From assembly GCA_036583965.1 (NCBI GenBank), contig JAZBQD010000015.1, positions 86,926,809 to 86,990,808 of the forward strand: a DNA stretch of 64,000 nucleotides, written 5' to 3'. Within the stretch, counting starts at the first letter, position 1; every line of letters begins with the position of its first letter. Made by a program: the position numbers and the translations under genes. Positions 36,551 through 49,250 of the stretch are shown here, one piece after another. The notes beneath the pieces are model-generated. The model worked only from the letters and a program-made list of their open reading frames with translations. It made no database searches and was not told the origin of the DNA. This DNA comes from Prunella strophiata. Lineage: Eukaryota; Chordata; Aves; Passeriformes; Prunellidae.

Positions 36551-37905
36551 CAGGCTGATGTGATCCACCTCCAGAGTTTTCACTTAAAGCTTGCAAACTT
36601 CCCATGTCTTCATGGGGAAAGGATGGGTGCCAGTTCCCAATAACTTAATACTGGAAAGAGAGAGGGAATACTAAGGATGGCAGAGCCTTTTCAATGCCTC
36701 AGGGTAAAGAAAAGTGAACTCCCTTTGTTTTAGACCATGCTGTAGTAATTGTGTGTATGCTTTCTCTATTGATAAATGTCTCCCCAACTCTGGCTGTGAC
36801 TTCTCATAATAGGAATATCAGGGAAACAGATTAAATATATGTCTACCAGCACAACTAAACTAACAAAAAACCCCACCCTCAATGCAGCCTTTTCCAACTT
36901 GAAGCTTGGAATACAAAAGGGGAAACGTGCCAGAATCTACTTTGTGCCTTTAAAAGCTGTTTTTTTCCTACAACTTTACCCGCTCTGGAGCAAATACAGG
37001 AAAAACAGGATTCTGACCTTTTTTTTTTATTTTTTTTAAAGGCTGTTTTTCAACATCAGGTGATGTTTGTCTAGGGTTTCTCTGATCCTTGCTGTGCAGG
37101 CAGTATTCATTAAGTTAGAGAAACCTGTGATGTCACCTCCCCCCCCTTAGGTCTGACAATTGCAATGGCTGAGGTAGGCAATTAAAGAGTACCTGCTGCT
37201 GCTTCTCTGTTTGCTGAAGGACCAGGGGACATTAGAGTATAGGCTTTGCCAAAGACAGTGCAGGACAGGCACTTTATTTTGGAGAGAAGTGACATGATAA
37301 GCTGAGAACTAGTTGGAGAAAATATATGTAGCATGGGGTTTTGAAACCCTACTAAGCAGAGCCTTCTTGGTTCTCACAGTTGTGTCAATGAGTATTTTTG
37401 TGGAAATTTAGAACTGCAGCATCTCAAACTCTTCTCTAAATGCATGGTCCATTTCTCCTCTTCCTAAAAGACAAAACAAAAAGGAAATGTTTTCAATCTA
37501 TCACTTAAGGATAGCAGGGAGTCTGGTGGCCCTCTTTGCTTTCTTGCTGGGGAAGAACAAGATGTGGCAACTGGAAACAATGTTGTGGAGTGACTAATGG
37601 AAAGGGAGGTACTGTAATTTGGCATCTTCCATGGCACATGAGCAGTCATTTTGGAGATGCTTTTTCCACAGGGATGAATGTCAGCATTGCTAGCAGTTTT
37701 TTCTTTTCTGGTTGTAATCAGCTTTGTGAACAAGACCCAAAACTGTATTCACAACTGACTTATACATATAAGCATGGCATACAATAGATGTGCAGGCTTC
37801 AAAATAAATTCAAAGAACAAATTGTCTTTGTGATTGTTCTTGTTATAAAACAATTTTATGATTCCAGAATTTTACTGAACGGATAATATGTTGTTTCTCA
37901 AGCTG

Positions 37906-37925
37906 AAAAAAAAAAAAAAAAAAAA
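37906..37925. repeat. A run of 20
   Basis: Twenty uninterrupted A residues with no recognisable retroposon before them. Confidence 0.9.
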
Positions 37926-38639
37926 CAAGTCCTGGAAATGAAAATGAAATGTAGAGTTTTCCACCTGGCAGATCAATAGCTTTTCAACATTTTCCTTTTC
38001 TTGTGTTTCCCAAGTGAATGCCCAAGTGAATGTTATTTGGAAGCATAACAAAAATAAGACAGAAAATGACTGTAGGAAAATTCAAAGCAAAGTCTTTCAT
38101 TTAAACAACTGTAACACATAAAGAAGCGATGAAATCTGATTTCTTTTTTTTCTTTAAGAAAAGAAAGTGAACAATGCTGTATTACTGCACAACACTCTTG
38201 ATTTGTGGGTGTTGGACTGAGCAGGCCCTTTTCTAATGGCAAGCAAATAGCTGGAGTCAGTATCTGGAGAAGTCAGTATCTGCCTCCATGGTGGCATTTC
38301 CAAAGCATCTAATGTAGATCTCCACAGCTTTTGCTATGTGCTTGGCACTGGAGACTTTGATGGTGTTTTTACATGGATAGCTGAGTGCATGCAAAGAGAT
38401 CCCCAGTAACACTTAGGTACTGCCAAAAAAAATAGGATTTACCCATGGCTGCAGAGATGTCTCCAGGAAAGTCTGAGTTCTGCTCAGAGGGAGGAAGATC
38501 TGGCCTAGTTCAAGCAATAACGCAAGAGCATTGTTAGCTTTCAAACTTCTAAATCTGCCAGTGAACTTGATCCTTTTGAGGGAGCAGAGTTGCCTATGTG
38601 GTGGTTTGGGGTTTTTGTTCTTCTTTCTACTAATCTATG

Positions 38640-38664
38640 ATGTTTCACTTTTAACGTGAAACAT
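38640..38664. repeat. Perfect 9-bp inverted repeat
   Basis: ATGTTTCAC (38640-38648), a 7-base loop, then GTGAAACAT (38656-38664). A short hairpin with no evident role. Confidence 0.8.
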
Positions 38665-39144
38665 TCATTTGCCTTCTGCACCTCCTGGCTCGTGTGCAGC
38701 TGTGCTCTGCAGGTGATGCTCAGGAAAGCACCAATGTCAGCAGAAGAGTCTTGCACAGAAGTGCCTCTGCCAGTGGCACTGAGCAGGGGCAATGGAGTGA
38801 CTCCATCTTTCCAGGGAGTTAAGAAAGCAATGCTCAAAACAGCAACTGTTAGGGGGCACTTAATGACACGAACACAGCAGTGGAAACAAACTTAGAAGTG
38901 TGGCCAAGCCCAATATTGCTGCCCTACAAGATCCTAGAGTGGCCAGAGCAGTGTGGTTGCTTTGCTGAGCTGATGAGTGCTAGGGAAGGAGGCTGAATGC
39001 TCAGAGAGTAGATCCTTGGAGCAGGGGTGTGACTCTGCCTGTTGTGTCCCCAGCCCCCAGGTGAGTCCCAGTGGTCTCACAATGGGTTGCCCTGCCCCAC
39101 CACCCACTGGGCTTTCAATAGGGTAGCTTTGCAGGAACAGCAAA

Positions 39145-39209
39145 GGGTTAGGGTTTGGGTTTGGGTTTGGGTTGGGTTTGGGTTTGGGTTTGGGTTTGGG
39201 TTTGGGTTT
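39145..39209 (+). repeat. Telomere-like (GGGTTT)n tract
   Basis: Eleven units of a six-base G-rich repeat: the first unit is GGGTTA (the vertebrate telomere hexamer), the rest are GGGTTT, with one unit shortened to GGGTT. It may descend from an interstitial telomeric seed by A-to-T change and expansion, or be an unrelated microsatellite. The plus strand can form a G-quadruplex. The Lys-Pro / Asn-Pro frame on the minus strand over it is a repeat artefact. Confidence 0.95.
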
Positions 39210-40972
39210 GGTGGGGCAACACTTCAGCACCACTTGTTTCCTGTGAAAAGCAGTTCATTTCCAGATGTATTCAGGGAACAATGTGTAAGACAAGGCTGCA
39301 AAAAATCTGCCAGTTGCCTGGAAATCCCTGAGTTCATCTAGAAGGCTGGATCTGTCCTGGTGCCAGAAGACAAAGTCTGGCCACTACACTATTTACTCTC
39401 AGCCTTTCTCTTTGGGAGAAGGGAGTTTCTACCCCATAGTGCCTTTACACTCCTGTCATGAGCACTGAGACAGGACCCAAGGAGAAGACCTAAACAGGTG
39501 AATAAACACCAACTCTAGCAGGCAACTGCATTCTCCCTGTCCAAATCCAGCAGAGCCACTATGGAAACATGCAGGATCTGGAGAGCACCCTTGGTGAAGG
39601 AGCAGGAGCATGGCTTCTAGGACACAGTTTAAGGAAATGTGCTGCTTGGGAATGCCAGGAGTGTGTTTGCATCAGCTTTCCCCAGCACTTGCTCTGTGCT
39701 CACCCTGTTACCCAGAGGGGGAAGGAGAGCACAAGAGCCAAGGGCTGGTATGGAATGCATGACAAAGGTATGAAAATCTGGGGAGAATGAGAAGGAATTT
39801 GGTGACAACTGTGGAATATCCGTAGGCTGTGGCAGCATCCTCTCCTGCACAGGGACCTCTCACAAGCAGGACAGCTTCATGCAGACCATACTGACCCTTC
39901 AGGCTCCTGTAAGCTCTTCCCCCTACCTGTCCCTGAAGGTACTGTGGTATCTGCTTGACCCTGAAGAGAAGTAGGGCTCAGATTGTCCATCACTGTCCTC
40001 AGCCTATGACCACAGTCAGCAATTATGTTTGGTAATGCACACCCCTCTGTTTGATTTGATTTATTTTGATTTTAAAACCTCTGAGGAGCAACAAGTTTTG
40101 CCTGATGAGTGCACTCCCAAAGCCACAAAAAAGGGTAAAGAGAGTGTCATGGGTGAAAGCAATGGATCTAGATTTCTCAAACATCTGGCAGGCAATTTTG
40201 AGGACTCAAAAGGAAGCTGATTTAAGGAGAGATGATTTTCATCAGGCTGTAGGCCACTTTGGCTATATAAGGGTTATTAGGCAAGGCTTGATGCATTCCA
40301 AATCACTAAAGTTTGTATTTCCAATCTTGAGTATGTTTTATCCTAACCATCACCCTGAATGCTACCTTTTACTCAGGACAAGTTGTCTTTTCAGCAGTGT
40401 TTAAATGCATTCTTAATGTGAATTATCATGTTTTATGGTAGAGCATCTGAAAAAGAAAGAGGCTTGAAGAAAGCTTTTTGCTGGCAATAAATTAGATCCA
40501 AGTTTCTGTGATAAGCTGTAATGGCTCTTCAGAGCAGATGTATTTTATCAATTTAAGAACACAGACGGAGAAAACATATACAGCGTTCAGACTTTTTAAA
40601 AAGTATTTTCATGTTAGTGTGCTCACAGTCAACAATAAATCCAAAGAACCTATTATTGCCTTCCAGTTAGACATGATGCAGCTTGTGCTGTGTCTGTTAT
40701 TTATATATAGGATGACAAAGGCACTTTTCAAGCCACAAGTTGCTTCTTAACACAAAGCTGGGTGCTGTTGGAAATGATGGGCTGTTGATTCAGGTTTGAT
40801 CAAGGGACAAGGCATGCTCCCAGGCAGAAAACACACCCACATGCAGGTTTATGGACCCACAGGACACAGGAGAAACCTCTCTCAGTTATCTGCAATCCAG
40901 TTTCCTGCCTCAGGAGCCTTCTCAGCTGCTGTGGTTGCTGCCACACATATGAGATATGTCACTGACACCAAC

Positions 40973-41003
40973 TTCCTCCTCCTCTTCTTCCTCCTCCTCC
41001 TCC
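40973..41003. repeat. CCT/CTT pyrimidine tract
   Basis: TCC/TTC triplets on the plus strand give a pure polypyrimidine run of about 30 bp, a possible triplex-forming sequence. Confidence 0.9.
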
Positions 41004-41960
41004 CAAATGTCTATGTTCCCAGCCCCTAGGGAGAGAGGCTGGCATTGTCTGCCAGCTTGGGCTGTTCTGGGGTTGCAGCTGTGTCCTTCGTGCCAGCAGC
41101 ACATGTCATCTCACCTGACTCAGAGGGTGGTGAGGCCGTAGGGGGTGTTGGAAATCCCAGCCAGGCTGTCCAACCCTGGAATGCTGATCCACTGAGAAAT
41201 CAACACAGTGCCACTCTCCCAGGTGTTTCTGTGGCATTTGTCTGAGCTCCTTCAGAGGAAGCAGCTCCACCTTCCCTGGATTTTATACAGCAGGTGTGGA
41301 ACATGGTCCTTTCCCTTGCCTTATCATCTTCCTCTTTTTCACAATGCCAATCTGTAAGTGAGGTGGTTTTGCTCACCCCTCAGCTATACAGGTTGATGAA
41401 CACCATCAATCAACATTTTTCTTGCTTTTTAATTTTTTTTTAATTGACAAGAGAGTATTTTTGAAAAAAAGTCTACTCAGTTTTGCACAGATTTTTATCT
41501 GTTTTTCAGCTGGGCTGTGAAAATAGTCAACAGAATTTTCATTACTTATTCTCATCAAAAGACCCTGGCAAACAAGGGAATATTTTGCTAAACACAGGGT
41601 TGATTTCCACACCTCTGTAGAGGATTGGGCACCCACAAATTTCAGCAAATCTCTAGGACCTTACAGATACAGATATGTGACTTCTGTGAATGGAAAACTT
41701 TCCAGTCCTACTGGCAGACTAGTTTGTTAGAATTAGAGAATTAAGAGAACAGAAAAGTGGCTGCTTTGAATGTCATTGTTTTCTAGCATGGCTTTTCTAA
41801 GGAAGCAAGTCTTATGCAATCATGTTGGCTGCCTGGCTTGAACCTCTCAATGTTTGACTCCTTTGGTCATTTTTAGGCACATTTTTCGACATATTTTCCA
41901 GAGGGGGAAATGTCTGAGATGTCATAAAATTCCATCAGTCATGTGAAAATTAGTCTCCAT

Positions 41961-42024
41961 AAAAAAAAAAAACCAAACAAACAAAAAAAAAAAAAAAAAA
42001 AAAAAAAACCAAAAAACAAAAAAA
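41961..42024. repeat. A-rich tract with CC/C interruptions
   Basis: A runs of 12 and 26 are separated by CCAAACAAAC, then CCAAAAAAC. No retroposon body or target-site duplication was recognised upstream. Confidence 0.9.
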
Positions 42025-43171
42025 CTGCTCCATCACAGGCAGTGTCTGCAACATGATTGCAGATGGTGTTAGCTGCTGGAACACCCACATGAGAGTGAGG
42101 GACTTTATGAATGTCCCAACCACAGGAAAAGCTTCCCTGGGAGTTGGAAGTCAACTGCAAGACACAGATCTTCAAGAAGCCAGATTATGTTGAACTGGGG
42201 TGTGTGAGGGGGTGGCTCTCAAACATCCACATTTTCCCCTTGCCAAGGCCATCCCTATATAGTTTAATTTGCTCTGCATCCCTGAGAAATTTGCTCTGAC
42301 GTCAAACATCTAAAAGAGTTTTCCCTGAAGCAAGGTAATGGATGCCAATAGATGTGCACATCCAGGGCACACAAGGAATTTTTCAGAAACCCTGCTGAGC
42401 TGAGGACAAGCAGAGTGAATAGATGTTTTCTCTCCTCATTGCCTCAAAGTCTTCTCCCACCCACAGGCAAGGCAGACCTGGGCGAGGAGGTTTCCAGAGG
42501 AGCAGTGCTGAATGTGACACTTTGCTGGTCACGTTGCTTCCTCCTTTAGTTGTGTTTGTTTCTGTTTCACTCTGTGGTTGGACCAACAGGGGTTGCCCAG
42601 GGTTTGCACTTTCCACTTCAGTTCCTTCTTTCTGTGCGGAGGAAATTTGTAACTTCCGCTCATGACATGGTGTGATGTAGATCATGAGTGTCCTTATGAA
42701 AAGCCCTTCCCTAGCCCTATTCCCCTTTAAGATTAACAAAAGTGAACCAAACCAGATTTGTTCACACTTAATTATTTGGCACAGAGTGGAGCAGCTCCAC
42801 CAGGAAGTGCTGAATCTTTCAGCAGAGTAGCCAGCAGCCTTGTGGTTCGGAAATCACTGGGGAAGGCCCATGTTAAAATCCCCAATTGCCTGATTTGGAG
42901 AGGGAAGTTGAAGCAAGACTGTCTGCTGGAGTGCCCCTTTCTGCCAGTGTGAGAGCTGCTGTCCTTTGTGTAGGATAAGCTTTAAACCAGGTCTAGATCA
43001 GAAAATCAGATAAATGCCCATATGATGTGTAGGAAAAGTGGTGTGCTAAACAAAACCAAAGAATCAGAGCTTTGCTTTACCTTGCTCCTACTCTGTCCAC
43101 CTCAGTGCTGCTTGTAGAAGGTCACAGACAATTAGACCCAGGATAAAATGTAAAAAGCACATGAAGATCAC

Positions 43172-43274
43172 TGGTATGAGAGATGGTTTAGCATGGACTT
43201 GTCAGTGTTAGGCTTATGGTTGGACCCTATGACCTTAAAGGTGTTTGGAAACTAAACGTTCCTATGATTCTCTG
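43172..43274 (+). mobile_element. CR1-type 3' tail fragment, plus strand
   Basis: The sequence 'ttatggttggaccctatgac' (43214) followed by 'cttaaaggtgtttggaaact' and 'cctatgattct' is the terminal part of an avian CR1 (or of a SINE borrowing the CR1 tail), with the characteristic TATGATTCT end. Body similarity before about 43172 is too weak to extend. Confidence 0.65.
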
Positions 43275-44639
43275 TCTGATTTGTCTGCTCTTCTGCTCTT
43301 TGGCTGCTGGGCTGGGCTGTCATGGGCATATTTGCCCACAGAGATAAGCTTTTCTTTTCCTCTCTCTAGGCTCTGGTGCTCCTCAGGACAAGTCTTGCCT
43401 CTTATGATGGGTTTCTGTAAGGCCTGGGCAATGTTGTGAGACCTCTTACCATGATTCTAAAATACAGAATAACAGCCCCTGTAGAGTCTGTTAGTTGCCT
43501 GTTACAGGCCTGGTTTGTGTCTAAATAGGGCTGGGAGGAGATATTATAGAAGCTGCTTAAAAAACTGCTTGTTTCTCTCTGGGCTGAATAGCCTTCTGGG
43601 TGGTCAGAAACTTTACTGGCAGGGAAATGTGACATTTGCCTTTTTCTCTTTACTAGACTTGGCCCCAGGGGGCAAGAGCTGGAGGCTGTGGTTTCTGCAG
43701 TTGGAGATTAGTTTTCTAAGTCACTGTCCCTGGCAGATAGGTATATCTATGTATTTACTCTGGAATGTGATGGTGGCAGTTCTACACTGCCAAGGTGCAC
43801 TCAAGCATTGTTTTAATTACACATGTATTAAAACATTACATGTTTTAATTTTACATTGTGATTGGAGCAGGAATTTAATTTCCCTTTAGATGCAAATCCC
43901 TGTTTAAAACAAAATCTCCATGTACCAAACAAAATCCTGGCTTTGGGTCCCAGAAAGGGAAAAAACAGTCATAGCTGTACCATTCTTTCATTTTCTGCAA
44001 CAGCTTGAAACTTTCCAAGAGACAGCAGTCAAGGTACTGAGCCAGATAAACTCTCATCCTCAAGCATCAGGTATCTTCTAGACATGTTCAGATGAATGGC
44101 ATATTCTAGAGTTCAGAGGAAGAGAATGAGAAGGCTTTTTTGGAAGGGCTAAACTTCATACACCACTGTTCATCCCTTCACACCAAAGGAGGCTTCCTTA
44201 TTGAATACTTCCAGTGCCAAGGGTGTTACTGTGGCTTTCTAAAGGATAAGACTTGCATGAGAGTTTGAATATAAGCCCCTTGAGTAGAGCAAGTGAAATG
44301 GTGAATTTGAAATGGCCAGAAAAATTCTTAGCAAAGCCACAAGATATTATTTTGTTTGAGAAAATTCAAGGATGTGTGACCTCAGGGTGCAAGGAGCCTG
44401 AATTTTTCTTAGGGAAGGGGACAAACTTCTAAAAGCTCCAGTTGCAAATACAACAGCACATGACTGAGCCTCAACAGCAGGAATGGCTTTCTGGACGTTT
44501 CTATTCACAAATTCTCCTGTGATCGTTTTGTTTGTTTGTTAATTAAATGTCTCCTGAACAAAAACCTGATTACTTTCTAGTGCTTAGCCTAAAACTGCTC
44601 TGCAAGGCTGTACACAACACGCTGGGCTTCACAAAGCTG
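43275..44639. other. Intergenic stretch, nothing specific
   Basis: Unique-looking sequence with short open frames only. A short TTTG repeat occurs at 44526-44540. Confidence 0.5.
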
Positions 44640-44900
44640 CAGCTTGGTGCCCACAAGGTCTGTGTCCCACCACCGCCCTGCAAAGAGGCGATGGACGGAG
44701 CAGCCCCAGCCGCTCCTGAGTCACGGCCGTGGCACACACAGGTTCTCTGTTCTCACAGGTGGGAAAGTGCTTGTCCCTGCAGTGTTTGGACTTTCCACAG
44801 CTCCAAGGGTGCTTGTGGTGTTATAAATAGCAGCAGTGGGGCTATTCAGGGGCGCAGGGCTGTGAGTAACACTGTTTGAATAGTGCGCTCTCTGCGGTAG
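44640..44900. promoter_or_regulatory. Candidate regulatory element with AP-1/Maf and TATA/MEF2 sites
   Basis: A locally G+C- and CpG-richer island holds an AP-1/NF-E2-like site (TGAGTCA at 44717-44723, within CCTGAGTCACGGC), the word TGGACTTTCCA near 44787, and TTATAAATAG at 44821-44830. The last word fits both a TATA box and a MEF2 site (YTAWWWWTAR). If it is a promoter on the plus strand, initiation would fall near 44850-44860. No exon is recognised downstream. Confidence 0.35.
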
Positions 44901-47900
44901 ATTTATGTTTTTATTTCCAGCGTTTGTCCCAGCATTTATAATCTTCCCTTCCTGGAGTTCATGATGAATCTGGAAGGGAGAAGCTTTGCTTTCTCATTTT
45001 GTGAACTGGAACAACCCTGTTCATTGGGACTCTTTACAGATCTCTGTCCAAAGGCACCCCACAGTATAGAGCGATGTACTTTATCCTCCTTCTTTTTTCC
45101 TTGTTGCTTTAAAATATGCTTTTCACCAGATTAGAATTACCTAAGTGGTAATTCTCTGCCAGCTATCTCTGAATCTCACCCTCCTACGTGTCATCTCTGG
45201 CAGTGTAAAGAGTCTCCCCCTTCCTCAGCGCTGGGAAAGAGGGAAGACAAAGGCAAGAAAGCCTCTGCCGGAGGCTGTAGGAATGGCTGAAGTCACAGCA
45301 GACGGTGCCTGATCTGCTGCCTGTGGCAGGTCAAGCCCGGGCACGGGAAGGTCTGAACCCAGCTCGGGATGTAGGGAAGCTGCCTCGTGTTTCCACAGCT
45401 GCCACTGCCCGTGGCTGGGAGACCTCCCTGCAAGGATGTGTGTGGTTGCTGTGTGAGAGGCAGCAGAGGGTAATGAAGTGAAAGCCGGGGTTCTTCCAGC
45501 ACAGCCCAGCATGCCAGGGGATGTTGTATGACTTGACAAGGGGAGGCTGGGATTTGGCAGCAGGTAACACCAGCACATGGCTCACACCGAGGAGGTGAAG
45601 CACCAGGGACATGCCAGCTCTCTCCCTCCACGTGCAGCTGATGCCCGAGACATCCCTTCAACAATGAGCTCCCTTGACAAGCAAAATTGTAAAAAAACCC
45701 CACAGCAGAGGAACTGACACAGATTAGATATTCAGGTAAAATATTCAGCAAGAATACCTCCTGCTGGGTTAGCTTGGGGGAAAAAAAAACACAGAACAAA
45801 AATTCAGTGCAAAGGAAGAGTGCAGATTTTTAGATACTGATGCATGAATTTGAAAAGCCTGTTTCTTAAAATAAGGAGGGCTCAAGAGTGCTATGTATGG
45901 GCTAAAATATAATGTGGACTATAACTCAGATATGCAGATGTAAGAGTACCTTTCAGGATTGGATGTTTCGTAAAAGCTTAGTCTTTTTTTGTAAATAAAT
46001 GGAGCTAAGAAGCCCTACTGGCACAGACCTCATCTAACAAGAAACAGTCTAATTATTCCTCAAGATTTAATGGCTTTTAATGAGGATCTCAAACCTCAGT
46101 AATAGGAGTGGAAATATCCATTGGAAAATGTATTCTTAATTTTCTCAAAATAATGTGAAAATCCTAGCTTTTTAGTGGGATTGAAGCTGGCCTTTGAGGA
46201 ACAATTGGAAGCAAATAGAAGTATTAGAAACATCTTTGTAGAAGCCAACAATGACATTTTTCCCCAGCTTTTCCCATGTGTTTCAGGTAGGCACAGATTT
46301 ATTGATGCAGACAAGTGTTACCAATTGCACCCTGAGAGAGCAGGTCCAGTCAAGCAGAAATCTAGTTTACATACCTTGTCTTCACCCCTCTGTGATTATT
46401 TTGCTCTCTATTAAATGGTTGGTTGGATTACTAATTAAAAAGGGGAAGAAAAAAAAAAGGCTTTCCATTTGCAATTGTTTTGAGGCCTTAATTTCCTCAG
46501 AGGTCTAACAGTGTGTGCTGTTGACACAGCTCAAACACTCACATCTCAGCTATCCTGAAAAAGTGCTGCAAACAGGATAATGAGCCTAACACGTGTATCA
46601 GCGTGGGAAGCCAGAGAGGCTGACCCCGACCTGCTGCACTCCTGCAGCAGCAAGGAGTGGAGGATTGTGCCCTGCATGGAACATCTGTGCAAACACACAC
46701 TGCCATGCCTGTTGAGACATCCTGCCCTGCTCTGGTGCTGCCCTTTGTCACATGGGGCTGTCACCAGCTTACACTGTGGCCCACAGCCTTGCAGGAGGCT
46801 AGAGTTCTGGGGATGTCTTGTAAGGTGGCAGCTGTTTTTCCACAGATGCAGTGGCAGTGGGGGAGGAAAAGAAAGCTTTGTGGTTACCCCAGTGAAACCA
46901 GCAGAAGATGCTGGCAGGTGTGAGACCATCTGGTGAAGGTAGCAAGGAGGCCTCCCCTTGTGTTTGCCTTATTTTAAAGCACAATGGCAGGTCTGTGCAT
47001 GTGTGTGAGCTCTTATCTGAGCAGTCTGCCCAGCACACCCCACTGCTATGGTGGGCACATTTTATTTCCTCCTCCAGGGAACATGATCTAGTGGCTGTGG
47101 CCACTCTTCAGAAAAATGCAAGCCAAGGGCTTGCACAGCCTGACAGGACACAGCTTTCTACAGAGATGAGAAGTGAAAAAAGTTGTGGGGGCAGGAAAGT
47201 AAAGCTACTCTGGTAAAAAAATCAGCATGCTTAATTTTGCCCTTGCTGTAATTCAGTCCTGGGGTCCTCTGCCATCACATGAGAGGCTCCCAGCAAAGGA
47301 CACCTGAGCTGGTGACCCTCACAGCAGTGGGATGTCCCACAGGAAAGGGCTCAGTGGAGAAAAAACAGCTGCCATTTAAAGCTCTTGGCTTCTCTGCCAG
47401 GTTCAAGCACAAGCTGCAAGATGTGTGACAGTAACTCTGGGGGCAGAACCCAGCTCTGGGAGGTTTCAGATAGGCAGCCAGTGGCCTCTGCACTCCTTGT
47501 GTTCTTAGATGTTCCAAAGGGAACATCCCTGAAAGGGATATAGCTATTGATCACAACCCACCAGCCTCTCCATGTGTCTGACCCTGAGTTTGAGGGCAAA
47601 AGGAGTGTGTCCTCATGATGCAGGATAGGTGAAATCATTGCTTGGGGATTGCCAGAGGGTGCTGTGTAAGAGACTCATATGTTCAGCCTCTAAATGTGCC
47701 AGTTTTGCTCAAAGTTCAGAAGACAACCTTGTCACCTCTAAGGCAGTTTCTTTCCAGAGAAGCTGTTACAAATGGCAATAAAATTTGCCTTCCTCTCTCT
47801 GCTTTCAAGATTTCTTGGGTCAGGGCAGCACCTTACAGGCAGTCAAGAACTGCAGTGCAAGACTGTGATTTCTGACTTGAGAGCTGCCTGCCCCTGCCAC

Positions 47901-48715
47901 CAGCTCTGCCCAAGGAGGGCTATGTAAGCCTTAAATAACCTATCTGCAATCAGAAAACAACCCAAATCCAAGCTGCTTGCATGCCTTCCCCATTCTCCAG
48001 CCTGGCAGGAGAGATGGAGGTGGATTATGAAAGGGATGAAAGGGAGCATGTTCTGCCTATCAAGCTGCCAGAGCAGTCATCACACTACATGGGGTAGTTA
48101 TTTGCTGGCCTAGGAGTAACCATGCAAGTGTATTCAGTTTTTGTGGAGAAAAATGGACTTTCAGTATTTCAGTTAATGTCCCAGTATCCAGGCTTCTCAG
48201 GGGAATGCAGAAAGAATCCAGTCACATGGATTCCCCCTAGGCTGGTGGCTGTGGCTCCTTGGTCCCCGAGGACAGTGCAGGTGACCTAGAAAGTGGCCAA
48301 ATGCTCCAAGTCCCCATGCAAACAGGGAGCAACAGCACTCCTGCCCTCTGTGCAGTGTTGGAGGAGTGGGAGAGAGGACAGTGTTTGCTGGAAGGGGATG
48401 ATGTCTGCTGATGAACATGATGCTCATGAGGGACCACAGTGCTGGTGTGGCCAAGCTCAGCCCTGTGGCAGCAGCAGTGACAGATGCTCATTTGTGAGTG
48501 CAGCGTGTGTGGCACAGGTTTTTATAAATGTACACACTGCTCCCAGGCCCTGGTGCTGATTTCACCCAAGTTAACTTCAAATTGCTCCAGTTCTGTTCAC
48601 TGCAGTAATTTCTTTCACTAGATCACTTCTGCTTTCACAAAAGGTAAGAACATTTTAACCAGATTATGCATTAGTGGGCAAATACTCTAGGTTTTGTTAC
48701 ATATTGTTTTTTACC

Positions 48716-48734
48716 TTTTTTTTTTTTTTTTTTT
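48716..48734. repeat. T run of 19
   Basis: A simple T homopolymer at the left edge of an AT-rich, conserved-looking block. Confidence 0.9.
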
Positions 48735-48749
48735 CCATGCTGTTCAACC

Positions 48750-49250
48750 AGCTCCAAAATTTACATTGGGGAAAATAATTTCAAGAGCTTTTATTCCACC
48801 TACCTTTGTGCTATTGAATACCAATACAACTGCAGATTTCTGTTTCATAAAAACAAGTTAAAGACAATGTGGAGTGTAACCTCCTTTGTGCCCAGCCTGA
48901 AAGTTAATGGAATTTCATTGTCTCACTCTCCTATGATTATAAAAATGCTGCCTTATATTGCAGTCTGCAAAAGCATAAATAAATCTGTGGTTTTATATAC
49001 GTAGATGGTCACTTAACTGTTTCAGAGAAACTAATCTTTCCAGATTGCTCTGTCTGGGTATAGGAAAAATGTAATGAGTAATGCAAGTAAAAGAAGCAGC
49101 AAAACAACAATTCTAACTACCCTACTTTAAAATATCAAATGTGAATATGAAAACAGGATTTAATCAGTATTTACTCCAGTGTCTCTCAAAATAGGATTCC
49201 TTTTTCTCCGTTGGGACACAGTTTATCATGACACAAGTGCAAGTAAATAG
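48750..49250. other. Candidate conserved noncoding element
   Basis: AT-rich, repeat-free sequence with multiple TAAT/ATTA cores and no chance long frames. Listed as a candidate only; conservation cannot be judged here. Confidence 0.2.

Larger units (their letters stand above)
36551..43171. other. Intergenic stretch with simple repeats
   Basis: No gene is recognised. Listed separately are an A run (37906-37925), an inverted repeat (38640-38664), a telomere-like tract (39145-39209), a CCT/CTT run (40973-41003) and an A-rich tract (41961-42024). There is also a short C run at 37139-37147 and T-rich sequence at 37019-37040. Open frames over the telomere-like and poly(A) tracts are low-complexity artefacts. 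Confidence 0.55.

Noticed and set aside
38934..39341. Frames with Lys-Pro/Asn-Pro or Gly-Phe repeats
   Set aside because: They are translations of the (GGGTTT)n tract.
45225..45799. 168-codon minus-strand frame with Cys-rich and Pro-rich parts
   Set aside because: Three overlapping minus-strand frames of similar length in a G+C-richer patch, without splice context or a family pattern; read as chance.
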